A DNA stretch of 64,000 nt, taken from NCBI GenBank assembly GCA_030141605.1, contig JAQGDQ010000698.1:46500-110499 (forward strand). The letters run 5' to 3'. Below, in pieces: positions 1 to 64,000 of the stretch. Positions within the stretch are counted from its first letter, which is position 1. The number at the start of each line of letters is the position of its first letter. The DNA is from Tubiluchus corallicola. Its lineage: Eukaryota; Priapulida; Priapulimorpha; Priapulimorphida; Tubiluchidae. The notes below the pieces were generated by a model. That model was given only the letters and a program-made list of their open reading frames with translations, had not been told where the DNA came from and made no database searches. The position numbers and the translations under genes were made by a program.

Positions 1-598
1 CGTCACAAGATCCTGAAGTTAGAAAAGTGCAATTTGACAGCCAAAAAAGTTTAAAAAAGGACCAGCATCTAATACAACAGTAACAAATGAATTCACAATT
101 ACAGTCCAGGAGCAGACTGGCACGTGTCTCAGACTATGGGTCCCCAGAAACCAATTAGAGGTTCCAGAGCCAATAAGGGCCAAAGAAAAACAGATTAAAT
201 GTGAGGACCTGGCATATTTGATAGTTTTCAGGCCTTTGACAATTGCAAAATCAGCATAGAATTAACCAACTTAAAAAGTCCAAACCTGACAAATTGTTTG
301 GTTCTACATCATTCAAGCATGAGAAGTAATTATGAAGTCTTATATACAACAGTTGGTTTCTAAAAAGTCATATTCTAAAATACAAATGCTAAAGGTCAGA
401 AATTTGACAAAAATGATTCATGTCACATCGGACACACTTTAATGAGTGATCCTACACATCTTTGCCACTTCTTACCCTTTTGATTCCTATTAAAATTAAA
501 TTTCTGTGAAGCTGTGGAAGTTATCGTCATGATCAGTTAATAAGAAAAGGCCTGTTTGTTAAATTAAAGTAAACTGGAAAATTAATATGAACACCAAC
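1..598 (-). other. POLG: POLG intron, running off the left edge
   Basis: This stretch follows the GT donor of the last visible POLG exon. I looked on the minus strand for the next expected coding block, the one carrying exonuclease motif III (a tyrosine-cysteine-alanine-x-aspartate type sequence), and did not find it. The next exon should therefore lie beyond position 1. No repeat or other gene was recognised. Confidence 0.7.
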
Positions 599-742
599 CT
601 GAAAGCCGTCACGTATGTTGACCATATTTCCCTTCAAAAACACGTCTCTTGTTTCCTTCTCATAATCAAGCTTTTTGCCACAGTATAGTTTATAAACATC
701 TGCTAGGCTGTTCATTGAGCCAACTTCTAGCCAATCTAAGGA
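599..742 (-). CDS. POLG: POLG coding exon 4
   Basis: The exon is 144 nt, phase 0. The acceptor is ttattgtcatttttag at 743-744. A closer AG seven bases downstream would break the frame and was set aside. It encodes DWLEVGSMNSLADVYKLYCG, the next POLG signature, and ends NIRDGFQ before the donor GTTGGT. The protein would next enter the Exo III region, outside the window. Confidence 0.88.
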
Positions 743-2706
743 CTAAAAATGACAATAACAGTATTAATAGTAAAAGAAAAACTAGAAATAATAAAGAGCA
801 TAGCAGTTATACATAAAATCTCAACAGTAAATACATAATGATCAGTAAATATAATGAGTAGTCCTCAGACTTTCAAACTAATATTATGAACTACAATTTC
901 ATTCAATGAGATTTTATTGAGGATTTAAAACTTGCATTGCTCTGTATAAAACAAAATTAGTAATTGATTATCAAACATAGCACAAAAGCAAACCAAGTAA
1001 AAAAAACAAACATGGTGCTATCTTTTATATTTCATAATTAAAAAAAGTGCCACTGCAAAGCAAAAATACCTCTGCAGATCTCTCAATTGTTTTCAGCCAA
1101 CGCGATTTCTCCTTCTTTTCCCGAACCTCTTTAGTTTCATTCCCTGTTTTCATACACATGATAACAGCTCTCTGAAAACTCGTAAGGCCCGAGCAAGCTA
1201 CATGTAATGACATGGTGTCAACAAATTTCGTTTTTGGACCCTGTAATGACAAGGAAATTTATCATGGTTATTGAGTAATGTGATTAAAATTCATTATAAA
1301 AGCATTTCAGTGTTTTGCTAGCATCATCAATCATAGATAAAATCTCTTTGACATGCAGAAATCCAAATCTCAACGAAATCAGATGTACCACTGCTTTTTT
1401 CGTAACTGATCAGCCAATAAAAATTAACTGAACAATTCAAACATCTTTATTTGTCTCTACCAATGCACAATGGCATATTGCTCTCAAATGTACAACTCAA
1501 GCAAACCATGGCATTGAAACCAATATTCTCATGGGCATTTAGACTATCTGGTATCCCAGATGATTCGTCGTAAAGGTGAGTGAGTGACACTATACGATAT
1601 TCTCGATTATCTAAACATGAGTAAAGATAAGTTCTTGTGACACTGTTGAAAGTGAACTGCACAATTTTTAAGCGATACACTTCCTAGATGAGATTTATCC
1701 AAACAGAGATCCGAATTCTTTCACATGGCCTGTGCTTTGGGGATACTCATTCGGGATGCTTGACATGCAAGAATGACAACGTTTGAGTATCACTCCATCA
1801 CAACAGGGACAACACCCAATAGTCCAAACATGGTTTTAATCTTAAAGTCACACAAAATCAAGTCATTGTATAAGTATGGTGCCACACTTGCCAATGGACA
1901 AGAAAGGCACAAAGCTTCAGCACTTTAAAAGTTGCACATTTAGTAATTATTTGAGTTATTACCGAGCAGCAACAACAATACTAAATACAGCACAATAAAG
2001 CATGATGTCAAGTTTAAGGGTTAGTACACCAGTATGACAACAATAACTCAAACAACCTTTATCAAATATTGTTCCTTTAGCTTTGACCTATCGTAACCAA
2101 CATTATGCCCAATAATAACGCGCTGTTTCCAGTTTGAAGGCGGCTTTACACTCATAGATACAGTTTCCAATGGAACAAATTGTTCTAGAGAAAAGTGTTG
2201 CGACCATGACTGTACTCCTTCCGTTAATTGTTTACTACACCACGAATACCTGAGTTGAAAAAATGTAAAAAATTACTCCATCGTTATCTTTTACTATTTA
2301 GTATTTACTGTATGAGTTGTGTCATTATAAACTTAAAAACAAACTGACATCATTACAATATTAGATCAAAATGCACACAGAAAACTATAATGCTATTATA
2401 ATGTCAAAATCATGTAATAACTTGCCTCTCATTCATATTTTGCTAATTAGAAGTGACAGATTCATTGGGTTATTCACTTGTGAGTAACATTATGTATGTA
2501 GAGCCATTCATTCTATACTATTATGTACAATGAAATAGCCCCTTTATTTGCAGGGAAAAGAATATGCAGTTACACATTTAAATATTGTAACTACAAGGAT
2601 AATGCAAAAATCCTAAACAAACTAATTTAAATGGAAAAAATAAAGCTAAACAGACAACAACTAGAATGACAGGTGACAAAAAGACACAGAGAAAAAAGAA
2701 TGTGAA

Positions 2707-2771
<65 letters not shown>

Positions 2772-3754
2772 GGAGAAAGAGAGAGGGTAGGTGGGGGTAG
2801 ATTCTACTGAAACAATTGATCCAGATAATGGTAAATAGTGCTTTGCATGACATATTCTGGCAGTTGGGCAAAAAAAATCAAGTAACCCAAATCCTCCGCA
2901 TCCCGGACCAGTTTTTGCAACTGCTAATAATAGCTATTTAATTACCACTCCACGTGAATAATTATAAACAACTATAGAAAAAGAGCAAATAATGTTAAAC
3001 TGAAACTCACTAGTAACACAAAAATAACCTGAGAAAATTTTAAATGTTACTAGTATGACAAAATTAACTTCTAGTAATCTGATCAAAGTGCAAGACATTT
3101 ACAAAAAAAGCAATTGCAAACAATTTTGGAATTTGATAAAAGATAATACCAGGCTGTAGGTGAAACAGCAGTTGCTAATGTTGGAAATGGTCCATTATTA
3201 ACACACACTTCTACATCCAACAGAAGCCCCAAATCTTCTGGAAAATTCACTTTTTCTGCCACAGTCTTCCCATCAATGTTCCTGTACCTGGTCCAACCTG
3301 TTTCAAATGCCCATTTTTCAGGCCGATCTGGGAGGCAGCTTTTTACTATTTCCTGGCAAATTGCAAGGTATGGTTCACACTGCTTACTTGCTAAATTTCG
3401 GAAATGTTCGTCAATATTTGCGCCAAGCAGTTTCGGCAACTGAAAGTTAACATCTGGTAAGATGGAGGTCTCCTTTTCCCAAAGCTTATGCGTCTGTAAG
3501 TGTTTCACACATTTTTGCACAAATTTTGGAGAGAAGTCTTCACTACTGATTGCATTGCCAAACATTTGTTTATGCAGCGATTGTGACAACATCTGTATAT
3601 GAATAGGGTTATATCTAGAAATATTTTCAGTACTGTCACAATCAGTCTTCCCTACTTTAAGCTGATGTACGAATCGTGCTGTGGCTTGTAAATGTGCAGC
3701 CAACCTCCTTTGAAGCAAATGAAGCTGAACCAGGCAATTTGTACAAATCAACAT
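599..3754 (-). CDS. POLG: DNA polymerase gamma catalytic subunit, 5' part (gene continues beyond the window)
   Basis: This is the replicative polymerase of mitochondrial DNA, acting in the matrix with 3'-5' proofreading. Seen: four coding exons, 3754-3150, 2249-2057, 1240-1070 and 742-599, with GT-AG borders and compatible phases (first intron phase 2, the others phase 0), giving 371 codons. Residues 1-35 are basic, rich in Leu, Ala and Arg and lack acidic residues, as in a mitochondrial presequence. The block around residues 48-66 (YNPIHIQMLSQSLHKQMFG) matches the conserved POLG N-terminal domain. Exo I is LDVEVC, with D180 and E182 as the metal ligands. Exo II is IIGHNVGYDR, with D255. FVDTMSLH and NSLADVYKLYC are further family signatures. 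Exo III, the spacer and the polymerase domain lie outside the window. The start at 3754 lies 3 bases after a good splice acceptor, so a non-coding first exon probably exists upstream. No disruption is seen in these exons. Its divergent neighbour is a GPCR with no obvious functional link. Confidence 0.95.
1070..1240 (-). CDS. POLG: POLG coding exon 3
   Basis: The exon is 171 nt, phase 0 at both ends. The acceptor is tgtcattacag and the donor is GCAGAG/GTATTT. It encodes GPKTKFVDTMSLH and SGLTSFQRAV, both strongly POLG-like, followed by a lysine- and glutamate-rich stretch at the place where the human protein also has a charged, poorly conserved insertion. Confidence 0.9.
2057..2249 (-). CDS. 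POLG: POLG coding exon 2 (Exo II)
   Basis: The exon is 193 nt. The acceptor is tttcaactcag, after which the first base completes Trp202 and the frame reads YSWCSKQL and onwards to EQYLIK. It carries the Exo II motif GHNVGYDR. The donor GTTGTT follows Lys266 in phase 0. The spacing from Exo I to Exo II fits the POLG family. The exon is broken by stops in all single-frame readings beyond its ends. Confidence 0.9.
2710..2768. repeat. (GA)n microsatellite in POLG intron
   Basis: About 59 bp of near-perfect AG dinucleotides lie within the intron between POLG coding exons 1 and 2, with a short imperfect purine extension to about 2787. Confidence 0.97.
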
Positions 3755-3757
3755 CTT
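3150..3757 (-). CDS. POLG: POLG first coding exon
   Basis: A pyrimidine-rich acceptor (ttttatttttcag) ends at 3758, then AAG and the ATG at 3754. The exon encodes the presequence, the N-terminal domain and Exo I. It ends two bases into a Trp codon at 3150, before GTATTA. The Trp codon is completed by the first base of the next exon, which confirms the junction. Confidence 0.9.
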
Positions 3758-5830
3758 CTGAAAAATAAAATGTTAAGTCCAACAGCAGTTATAGTCAGTA
3801 TATTTACTATTACATAGGGAAAAGTGTGAAGGATATGCAATTTTGTTTCACAGGACAGTGGTGAAACTGAAACGAGCTACTCAGCTGGGCATAGCCAACT
3901 GAAAAAGTAAAAAAGAATTCTGTGAAAACCTATGTAATTTTTTTAAATAAAAATACATAGCATTATTAAAATAGAAATATAGACCTGGTGGTTATAGCAA
4001 ACTGTTAAGTTTTCCATTAACTTTTCACTTGAAATTCAAGTTAAAGGCAAGTATGAACGTTCAAATACTTGAAGTGTAAGCAATTAAACTGCAGGGTAAA
4101 TAAGTAATTGAAGATGTGAAAATTTCAGTTTTTTTTCCTAAGACTATAAACAACTTCAGGAAATCATTGAGCACACTTGCAGTTTAGAAGATTCTTAGTA
4201 ATTGTGTGTGAGCTACCATTTTGTGTTCAAAGCCTAAAAAGCATAACCTACAAATAATGGAGACTTTGGCACAGTTTGTATATTAATCTGCCTGTAGAAT
4301 ATGATTATGTCATAGGTACAGGAATAAACTACGTTACTGGCAAAATAACAACAAAAAACCGTTTTACGCTCATTTACATTCCAAAATGGGTTCTCTTTTT
4401 ATTTCCCTTATGCTGTCTATACAAGTGGGGAAACTGCAACTGCCAAAAACACCCTAAATTGTGAAATGCCAATTGTCCAATGTTCAAAGGTTTCTGCTAG
4501 TTAAGTCTAAAGCTCTGTAGGGTGCAAAGCTGGCAGTACGGCATGGTACGAAAAAAATTCTGAAAAGTACAATACGGAATTAGGTATTATTCGTACTTTA
4601 TCGAACTTTTTCCATATAATTTTTATCCAGCTTCTTGTAACTTTTCCATAGTCAGAAACTCAGCATGATGACTTGTTTCGCCGATGGATGAAGGACTTAT
4701 TGTTCTCCCCTAATTAACACAGGGCACACACAATCAAAACAGCTAGATTGGTTCGTTTTGGGTGCAAAAGTGGCAACTTGTCTAGCAGCGTCAGTTGTCA
4801 TTTACAGTACATTACTTTATTGTTATTTATAAACTAGGTAGATTGCTTCCCACGTTTCATACTTATTATAATACATCGTTAAGAACTTTGCCAATCCATA
4901 CAAAACATTAAGGTTTAGTAGTTGAATATCGCTTGAGTTAAATGTTTGCTTGGCCAAAAGAAAATTCAAGACATACTGACCTAACGTAATAACCCATGTC
5001 ACCACAGCATTTAATTACTGTAAAAGCTATCACTGTCTGTGTATACAAATATGTTACCTGGAGATCAACTCATCCAGCTTAAGGCAAATTTGCTAGATCG
5101 TTGTAGAGTGTGCTACCTTTAGCAGATGTTTAGGTTGGAACACTTTAAATTTAAATCAGCATTAAAAGTATATCACTAGTGAACCCGTAATTTAAGACAA
5201 CCATTAAAAACTAGTTAATAAGCCTAACACATCACGTCTGCCACAAAATTATTAGTTAAGTAAGGGGTCGCATCTGACCATGTTCAAGATTTAATATTTT
5301 TACCATTACAGCTGAACCAACGCAAGTTTTCGATAATTTTTCCTTATCTTTCTAATTTTACTGGCCTAAAGTTGGACATTTTTAAATCGTATTTCAGAGC
5401 TTTTTTGCTTTTCTTTTTCTTGATTAGTGTTATTCAGGGATTTTCAAAATCATGAATCCCTAACTTAAAAATACCACTGCTACTAACGAAAACTGAGACA
5501 AGCAACTAACCAACAAATATCGGGCAGGGATTAAAACGACCGTTTATTGAGATGTTCTCACCTTACTATCATTAGTTCACAAACTGTTCTATAAGTCATA
5601 CACTTTACAGTTTCCAACATAACCGCCTAATTCAACACGTTTAGTCACTGCACGCAGACATTTTCAGTCTTAACTGCGTCGATTTTGCCATAGCTCAGTC
5701 TAAAAAACGCACCGCGTTATTCATTCTCACACGGACCAGTTTGATTGTTCCCCCAGCTCCACTACACCAGATCGGTATGAGCAAGCCAAACACTTGCGTT
5801 GTCCAGTCAACTGTGCGCTCGTCAGATATA
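3758..5830 (-). promoter_or_regulatory. POLG: POLG upstream region: probable 5'-UTR intron and promoter
   Basis: A splice acceptor sits right before the POLG start codon, so transcription probably begins in a non-coding exon further upstream. The least AT-rich part is about 5620-5830, with several CG dinucleotides, and is the best place for the promoter. I see no reliable TATA box or initiator and cannot place the exon. No other gene was recognised here. Confidence 0.35.
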
Positions 5831-6384
5831 TAGGCCCATAATACTTCTGTTGATTTTCAGTTAGATTTTTGCATGACTAGTATTTAAATCTCGATTTCGT
5901 GTTTTACAGTTATAAATGCCATTTACATGTTGTGGTTTAAAGTGAATAGCCTGCAAAATTTGCTGTTGCTATTATGCACATGCATGAAAATTTTAGTACA
6001 TTTCAGGTTGCGCATTATTTTATACAAAAATTATATAATTTTGGTTTTCAGTTGTTAATTCTTTTTTTTTCATAATTTCAGTTATCATTGATGATTAACT
6101 AGCTGCTTTGTTTGAACCTGTTTAACTGGTTTTTTAAACTGCAGATAACCGTTTCGTCTTTCGCTGTACTCTCTTCGCAATATTTTAAAATCATTTATTA
6201 TGTAATATATTTGTATTATGTGCTTCAGGAAAAAATAAAGATCATGTTATGGTATGGTATTTATTACACGACTTTTTGTTTGTTATAAAGTCCTCTGTAG
6301 CAAACCCCATTTAACCATTGCTATATTGATAAGCCTAATCTAAACAAACTAAGAAAGTTAACCCTTTGTTGCATTTTTGTGCCA

Positions 6385-6815
6385 TTGGCGTAGCTAGGTC
6401 TTGTGTGTGTCTAGGGGGGGGGCGTTGCTCGACCCGGGCGTTACTTTGATCAAGTGCTCTCTGAAGTGATGTAGCTTTCTGAAGCGTGCAGGGTTTAATC
6501 TATTTCTTCCCGAGCAAACCAATTTTTTATTAGTGCTTTTAATGCTTTAATTATTTGGTAGAATTCTAGTAAAATGTGGCACTTAACGAATCTGTCAACA
6601 CAGCATGAACTGAACCTGTTTCAAACTCACAACGCGAGCAGTTTTACTACATTGCTACGCACTGCAGTCAGTATTCAAGTAAAAGGTAGATCTATTTTTT
6701 ACACAAGCACTTTAAATTATCAATGTACCCATGAATTAGTTTACGTCGGGGGTGGGGGTGTCAGGCGGCAAATTCATGTGCCGCCCCGGGCGCCTCAAAC
6801 TCTGGCCATACCATT
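6385..6815. mobile_element. Non-autonomous repeat with GC-rich inverted ends
   Basis: The left end begins ttggcgtagctaggtct, followed by a run of G and cccgggcg. The right end, read on the other strand, begins tggtatggccagagtttg followed by gcgcccgggg. The two ends are thus imperfect inverted copies of a 'GGCGTAGCTAGG...CCCGGGCG' type sequence in otherwise AT-rich DNA. The layout fits a MITE-like DNA element. Superfamily and exact termini are unclear. Confidence 0.4.
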
Positions 6816-8084
6816 GAATTTTGTGCTGCTTTCTGGTCTGAAATCTGGGGGTAGTTTACAAATTAATTTGCTTCTGTCTTCTTTCTCCATCTATTATTAT
6901 GCAGTTCGCCACATGAGGCCGTGCTTTATTTTGTTAATTAAGGAAATGGCGATTTACTGACAAAATGAAATAAAGACCACTGAATCGGGGATGGTGATAT
7001 TAGATAAAAAGACAGACAAATAGTCATTAGAATTCCGTCCACTCAAAATTCGTTGCCATAAATTTTATAGGATTTTTTTTTACTTTTATCTTCCAATTAT
7101 TAATACATGTTAATTATTAATATCACTCGTTCATCATCCAAGTCACCCATTGTACATACAGCAAAGCTCGGTTTCAAAAGTGCAGAATCTTCGAACGTTG
7201 GTCTACTATAACTTCTAGTCTGTTCGCAATCTAGAGTAAATTGGTAGTTTCGTCACTGTGCATCTGTATCAATATTTACTATAGTATTCGGTCTGGTACT
7301 GATACATTTAGCACAGACTTTTAATTTAAAAAATAATTTAATATTGGAGCAAAAAATTAGACAACACATATTCTTCGCCTTCCACTTGCCTTTCATTTAA
7401 AAAGCCAGTGACAACACGATTGTATTAACCTATTGACGGTTGACACTTACTAATTCTTTTGATATACGCGTACGTAGAGTGAACCAATGACCACAAAATA
7501 ACAATTTAGTTGCAATTTCCAATTGATAGTGAAACTGGACGACGTTATATTATACATTATTACATCTAACGTAAATTGGTTGTAATTAAAAAAGCTCTTC
7601 TTGACTTCACTGATTAGCTGTCTGAGTAGACTGAAGAATAAGGAACTGGGCTGAATTTTTCTTGCGCAAAATTTTTTCTGCGTTACTGGGAATTTCAGGG
7701 AAACACCTGGGCGAACCCGTGTACGTCTTCCTATCCTGTACAGAGGTTATATTGACGAAGTCTTGTGTTGTTTAATTCTCTAGTACGTATGCCCAAATTT
7801 TTCGTGTTTGGCTGTGATCATTCAGACGCTATCATTTCACATAAGATAAGGGTTATTGCATATCTTCAAACACTGTGAAAAAGTTAAACAATTTTTATTT
7901 ATTTATTTTGGGTTGAAGTTGTACAAATAGCTTACAAAAATGAATGCATCTCCTCTTAACGCTGTGCGAGTGGTACAGTGCAAGACAATGTATTTGTCAT
8001 TATGATTTACGATAGTGATCGACTTTTAAAGTTACTGAGACTACCCACAAATTCAACCATGAATCGCACTTAAGTTTGGTTCTA

Positions 8085-8235
8085 TATTACGTTCGATTTA
8101 TAGACAGAATACCAGTGAACCTACCATCTAGGATAGTCTGCAAGTGCAGTAGTTGCAATGCAAGATATATTGGCAAGACGTCTACACATTTTTCTGTGAC
8201 CGTGAGAAAGTGTCAACATATGTATATTTTGTCAA
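8085..8235 (+). pseudogene. Penelope-like element remnant (GIY-YIG endonuclease part)
   Basis: A short open stretch reads FIDRIPVNLPSRIV, then CSSCNARYIGKTSTHF and a weak V-x-V-R-K-x-x-H. This resembles the end of a Penelope-like retroelement polyprotein: a 'DRIP..L.S..VYK' linker, then the GIY-YIG-type core C-x2-C-x3-YIGKT with a downstream Arg and His. Only about 50 residues remain and no reverse transcriptase was found nearby, so this is a truncated fossil. Short length is the main source of doubt. Confidence 0.5.
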
Positions 8236-9541
8236 AACACGTGTTCAGCTATTTTTTTACTAATTGTTGGCAGCAACAATGAAGCTTTCTCGACACAACG
8301 AATATCAGCGACTTTAGCCCAATTAAAACGGTTTGTGTTTTTTTGTACATTACAGTACACATCGCGCAGAATCGTTGCACAGTTCAACCTGTTCAATAAA
8401 CAATAATATTGATTCCTAGAAGTTGGCTCTTTCACGTACATTACACAGTTATTTTGTTGTATTTGGAATTTTCATTAACGTTTAACGCTTCGTCGTTTTG
8501 TTTGCACAAGTACACATATATAAGTTGATCAAACATGAACTAAGTTTATTCCGGCTGAATAACTGAATACGTATCTGTAAAATTTTGTAACTGCAAAATA
8601 ACTAGTAGGCTTTAATTAATACTTTTAGAAACTTTGAAATAAATTAACATGTTTGGTACATAATTCAACTCGAGAAATTCCATATACAAGTCCTACATGG
8701 TCTCTTATAGTATACCTATATAATGTGCGAACGCTAATCAATCTTGGTATAAGTTTTACTTTAATGCTTAATGTGCTAAAAACTGAATGATGCCAGGGCG
8801 CCGAATCACATGTACACAATGTAATTAAAAACAGTCGTGAAAATTCTGACCGCTCCGTAATTTACATATTACATGTTTATATACGAATAAAACGGTGAAA
8901 TTTACATAGAAAGTTGGTTCTGGATGAATGCAAAATATTCATTAATGTATAACTAGCAGAATTTCGAACAATTCTTGAATTTTATTAATCCTACTAACAA
9001 AAATAGCTTATTTGCAAATCTGGAAACACTTAATTCGAATGTATTAATCAATATACTAAAAACTATTTGACAGTAACTCAAATTAATTCTGTGTTATCAG
9101 AGTGCAATGTCTCTAAAAAATATAATACCACTAATTTACCTTGCAATAATGAAATACAACTTGGATTTTTAGGAAAGTAGGCAAGCTTCAGATACTTAGG
9201 AACTAAAAGCCGTTGAAATTGTCTGAAGACATTCAGACAGCAAGTAATAACGACACAATCGTCAGTATTTCGATCATTACATTTGTGAATGAAAGAAATT
9301 AATAGACGCAATGGTCAAAAGGGCGTGACAATTAACGTCTGAGGCGCTACACCAATAATTTTCAAGTTTGGTCCGTAAATAATGTCGAAAACGCATTTAA
9401 CTCAGTTGAGTCCGTGCTAATCACACATTCACACCGAGCTTTAGTTCGTCAGCGCACCCTTTGCTCATGCGCACCCTGAGTGAATTCTTTCAAGTACTTG
9501 TGCCACGCGATACATGTAGAGAGTATCGCCTTTTTATCTCC

Positions 9542-62922
<53,381 letters not shown>

Positions 62923-63233
62923 AATGCGTGAGATTAGTTTAATGATTAAGAACAGCTGGTCTGATTGATTTTTATGCGTCATTATGATCGATTAATTGCT
63001 CAGTTAAACGATTAATGTTCACTTGTAATCCGGTTGTCTGAGGCGGTGCATCCTCAAACGCCTACACACTCGGTCTTTGGAGTTAAATGCATGTAAGTTT
63101 CTTGTTAAAAACACTAAAATGGTTAAATATTGTTGTGCTTTTGATCAGAATGATGAAAACTCGTTGCTCAAATTGATTATAAATTATGTATTATAAAATC
63201 AAAACTAACAGTCGATTGAAAATACTACTGTGA

Positions 63234-63239
63234 AATAAA
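63234..63239 (+). terminator. Candidate polyadenylation signal of the GPCR gene
   Basis: The first AATAAA on the plus strand after the stop codon lies 312 bases downstream (tgaaataaaatg). A second is near 63391 (cgaataaatg). In AT-rich DNA such hexamers are common, so the assignment is tentative. Confidence 0.4.
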
Positions 63240-64000
63240 ATGATCTAAATTTAAATCTAAGTCCAAAAATAGGTAACACGATACTGTACATTCTAAATAT
63301 TTACTAATTAGTACTTTCAAAGAGTCATCGAAAATATTTTGAATGAGTATTTTGAGTATTTTAAGTTGTATATTACTCAGTAGTCAGCACGAATAAATGT
63401 GAACACGAGTAATCTGAAAATCAGTATTTCGAGTTATCATTAGAAATTGCCAATGTACTCGCCTTGAACGACAAAGATAAGATAACAAAGTAAAGCTTTA
63501 TTGACCCGGCTATTTTGGTTATGATATACGTGATCTTCCAAAAAAGTTGCTGACTAAACAATTGCTGCAATAAGCGTATCAATATTGCACTTTACAAATT
63601 TCAAAAAGTATCGTCATATCAAGTTATATGGTAGAAAATTGAAATAATGAGGTAAACAATCATTTTACGTCATCATTACGTCATAATACAAAAGTTCAAG
63701 TTAATTTTATCATTTAATTTTTCTTGTTTCTTTGGCATTGTTTTTTCGCACACCCTGCACTTTTCACTGAGTGACATCACCTTGGAGTACATTTTTGAAG
63801 CTCTTTCTTGTAGGGGATGCGATTGTGTAAATTGACACATGAAAAGCATTGACACACGGTTCTTAAAGTATGTGGAAATAAATTGGGTTTACGAGCAGGA
63901 AGACCATCAATCATATTTTCTCCTATATTTTCATCAAAACATCGTAGTTGCTGGCAGATAAGTTATCGATGATGCTGGATCAGATTATGACATTAAAATT
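63240..64000. other. GPCR 3' flank, no feature seen
   Basis: AT-rich sequence downstream of the candidate polyadenylation signal. No coding block or recognisable repeat was found on either strand. Confidence 0.5.

Larger units (their letters stand above)
5831..9541. other. Intergenic region between the divergent POLG and GPCR genes
   Basis: AT-rich sequence without a supported host gene. It holds a GC-rich repeat copy near 6.4-6.8 kb and a Penelope-like remnant near 8.1 kb, listed separately. It presumably contains the 5' ends and promoters of both flanking genes, but no specific element could be identified. Confidence 0.6.

Noticed and set aside
734-735. Alternative POLG acceptor (ccttag) seven bases into exon 4
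   Set aside because: Using it would put the exon out of phase with the previous one. The upstream acceptor keeps the frame and the conserved residues.

Overview
The window is eukaryotic nuclear DNA from an invertebrate animal. Genes are split by GT-AG introns, one intron exceeds 40 kb, base composition is AT-rich, trinucleotide and dinucleotide microsatellites are abundant, and decayed non-LTR retrotransposons of several clades are scattered through the introns. A receptor of the adipokinetic hormone/corazonin/GnRH type points to a bilaterian, most likely a protostome. I cannot name the phylum from sequence alone.

Two host genes are supported and they are divergently arranged. At the left edge, on the minus strand, lies the 5' half of the catalytic subunit gene of mitochondrial DNA polymerase gamma (POLG). 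Four coding exons (3754-3150, 2249-2057, 1240-1070, 742-599) join in frame into 371 codons. They cover a mitochondrial presequence, the conserved N-terminal domain and exonuclease motifs I and II. Exo III and the polymerase domain lie beyond position 1. From about 9.5 kb to 62.9 kb, on the plus strand, lies a complete three-exon rhodopsin-family GPCR. Exons 9542-10111, 53548-53755 and 62438-62922 are phase-compatible and encode about 420 residues with all seven membrane segments, a DRY motif, CWTPY in TM6 and NPIVY in TM7. The introns are 43.4 kb and 8.7 kb.

The rest is intergenic or intronic and dominated by mobile elements. I could read: a Penelope-like GIY-YIG remnant (about 8.1 kb); a perfect 170-bp palindrome (12.2 kb); a foldback-like structure built of 16-bp subrepeats around a LINE reverse transcriptase fragment (17.7-19.2 kb); a cluster of broken LINE pieces (23.8-25.4 kb); a nearly full-length but decayed two-ORF Jockey-like LINE (27.3-30.3 kb); a LINE 3' end running into an (AAT)n tract (35.1-35.9 kb); a minus-strand LINE 3' end (39.1-40.2 kb); a recent tandem duplication of about 2.4 kb with a 5-bp microhomology junction (40.0-44.8 kb); a solo LTR with a 5-bp target duplication (48.6 kb); an uncharacterised transposon-associated coding fragment (49.5-50.2 kb); a LINE fragment of restriction-like-endonuclease type whose own coding sequence has been amplified into an 82-bp tandem array, then split by a second LINE (51.0-52.4 kb); a probable Ty3/gypsy gag relic (52.5-53.3 kb); and a second foldback-like element (54.05-56.57 kb).

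The two host genes have unrelated roles: mitochondrial genome replication, and neuropeptide reception at the plasma membrane. Nothing suggests functional coupling beyond divergent orientation. No operon, CRISPR array or convincing tRNA or rRNA gene was seen. Exon boundaries were read by eye from splice signals and reading frame. Family assignments rest on recognised motifs, not on a database search.
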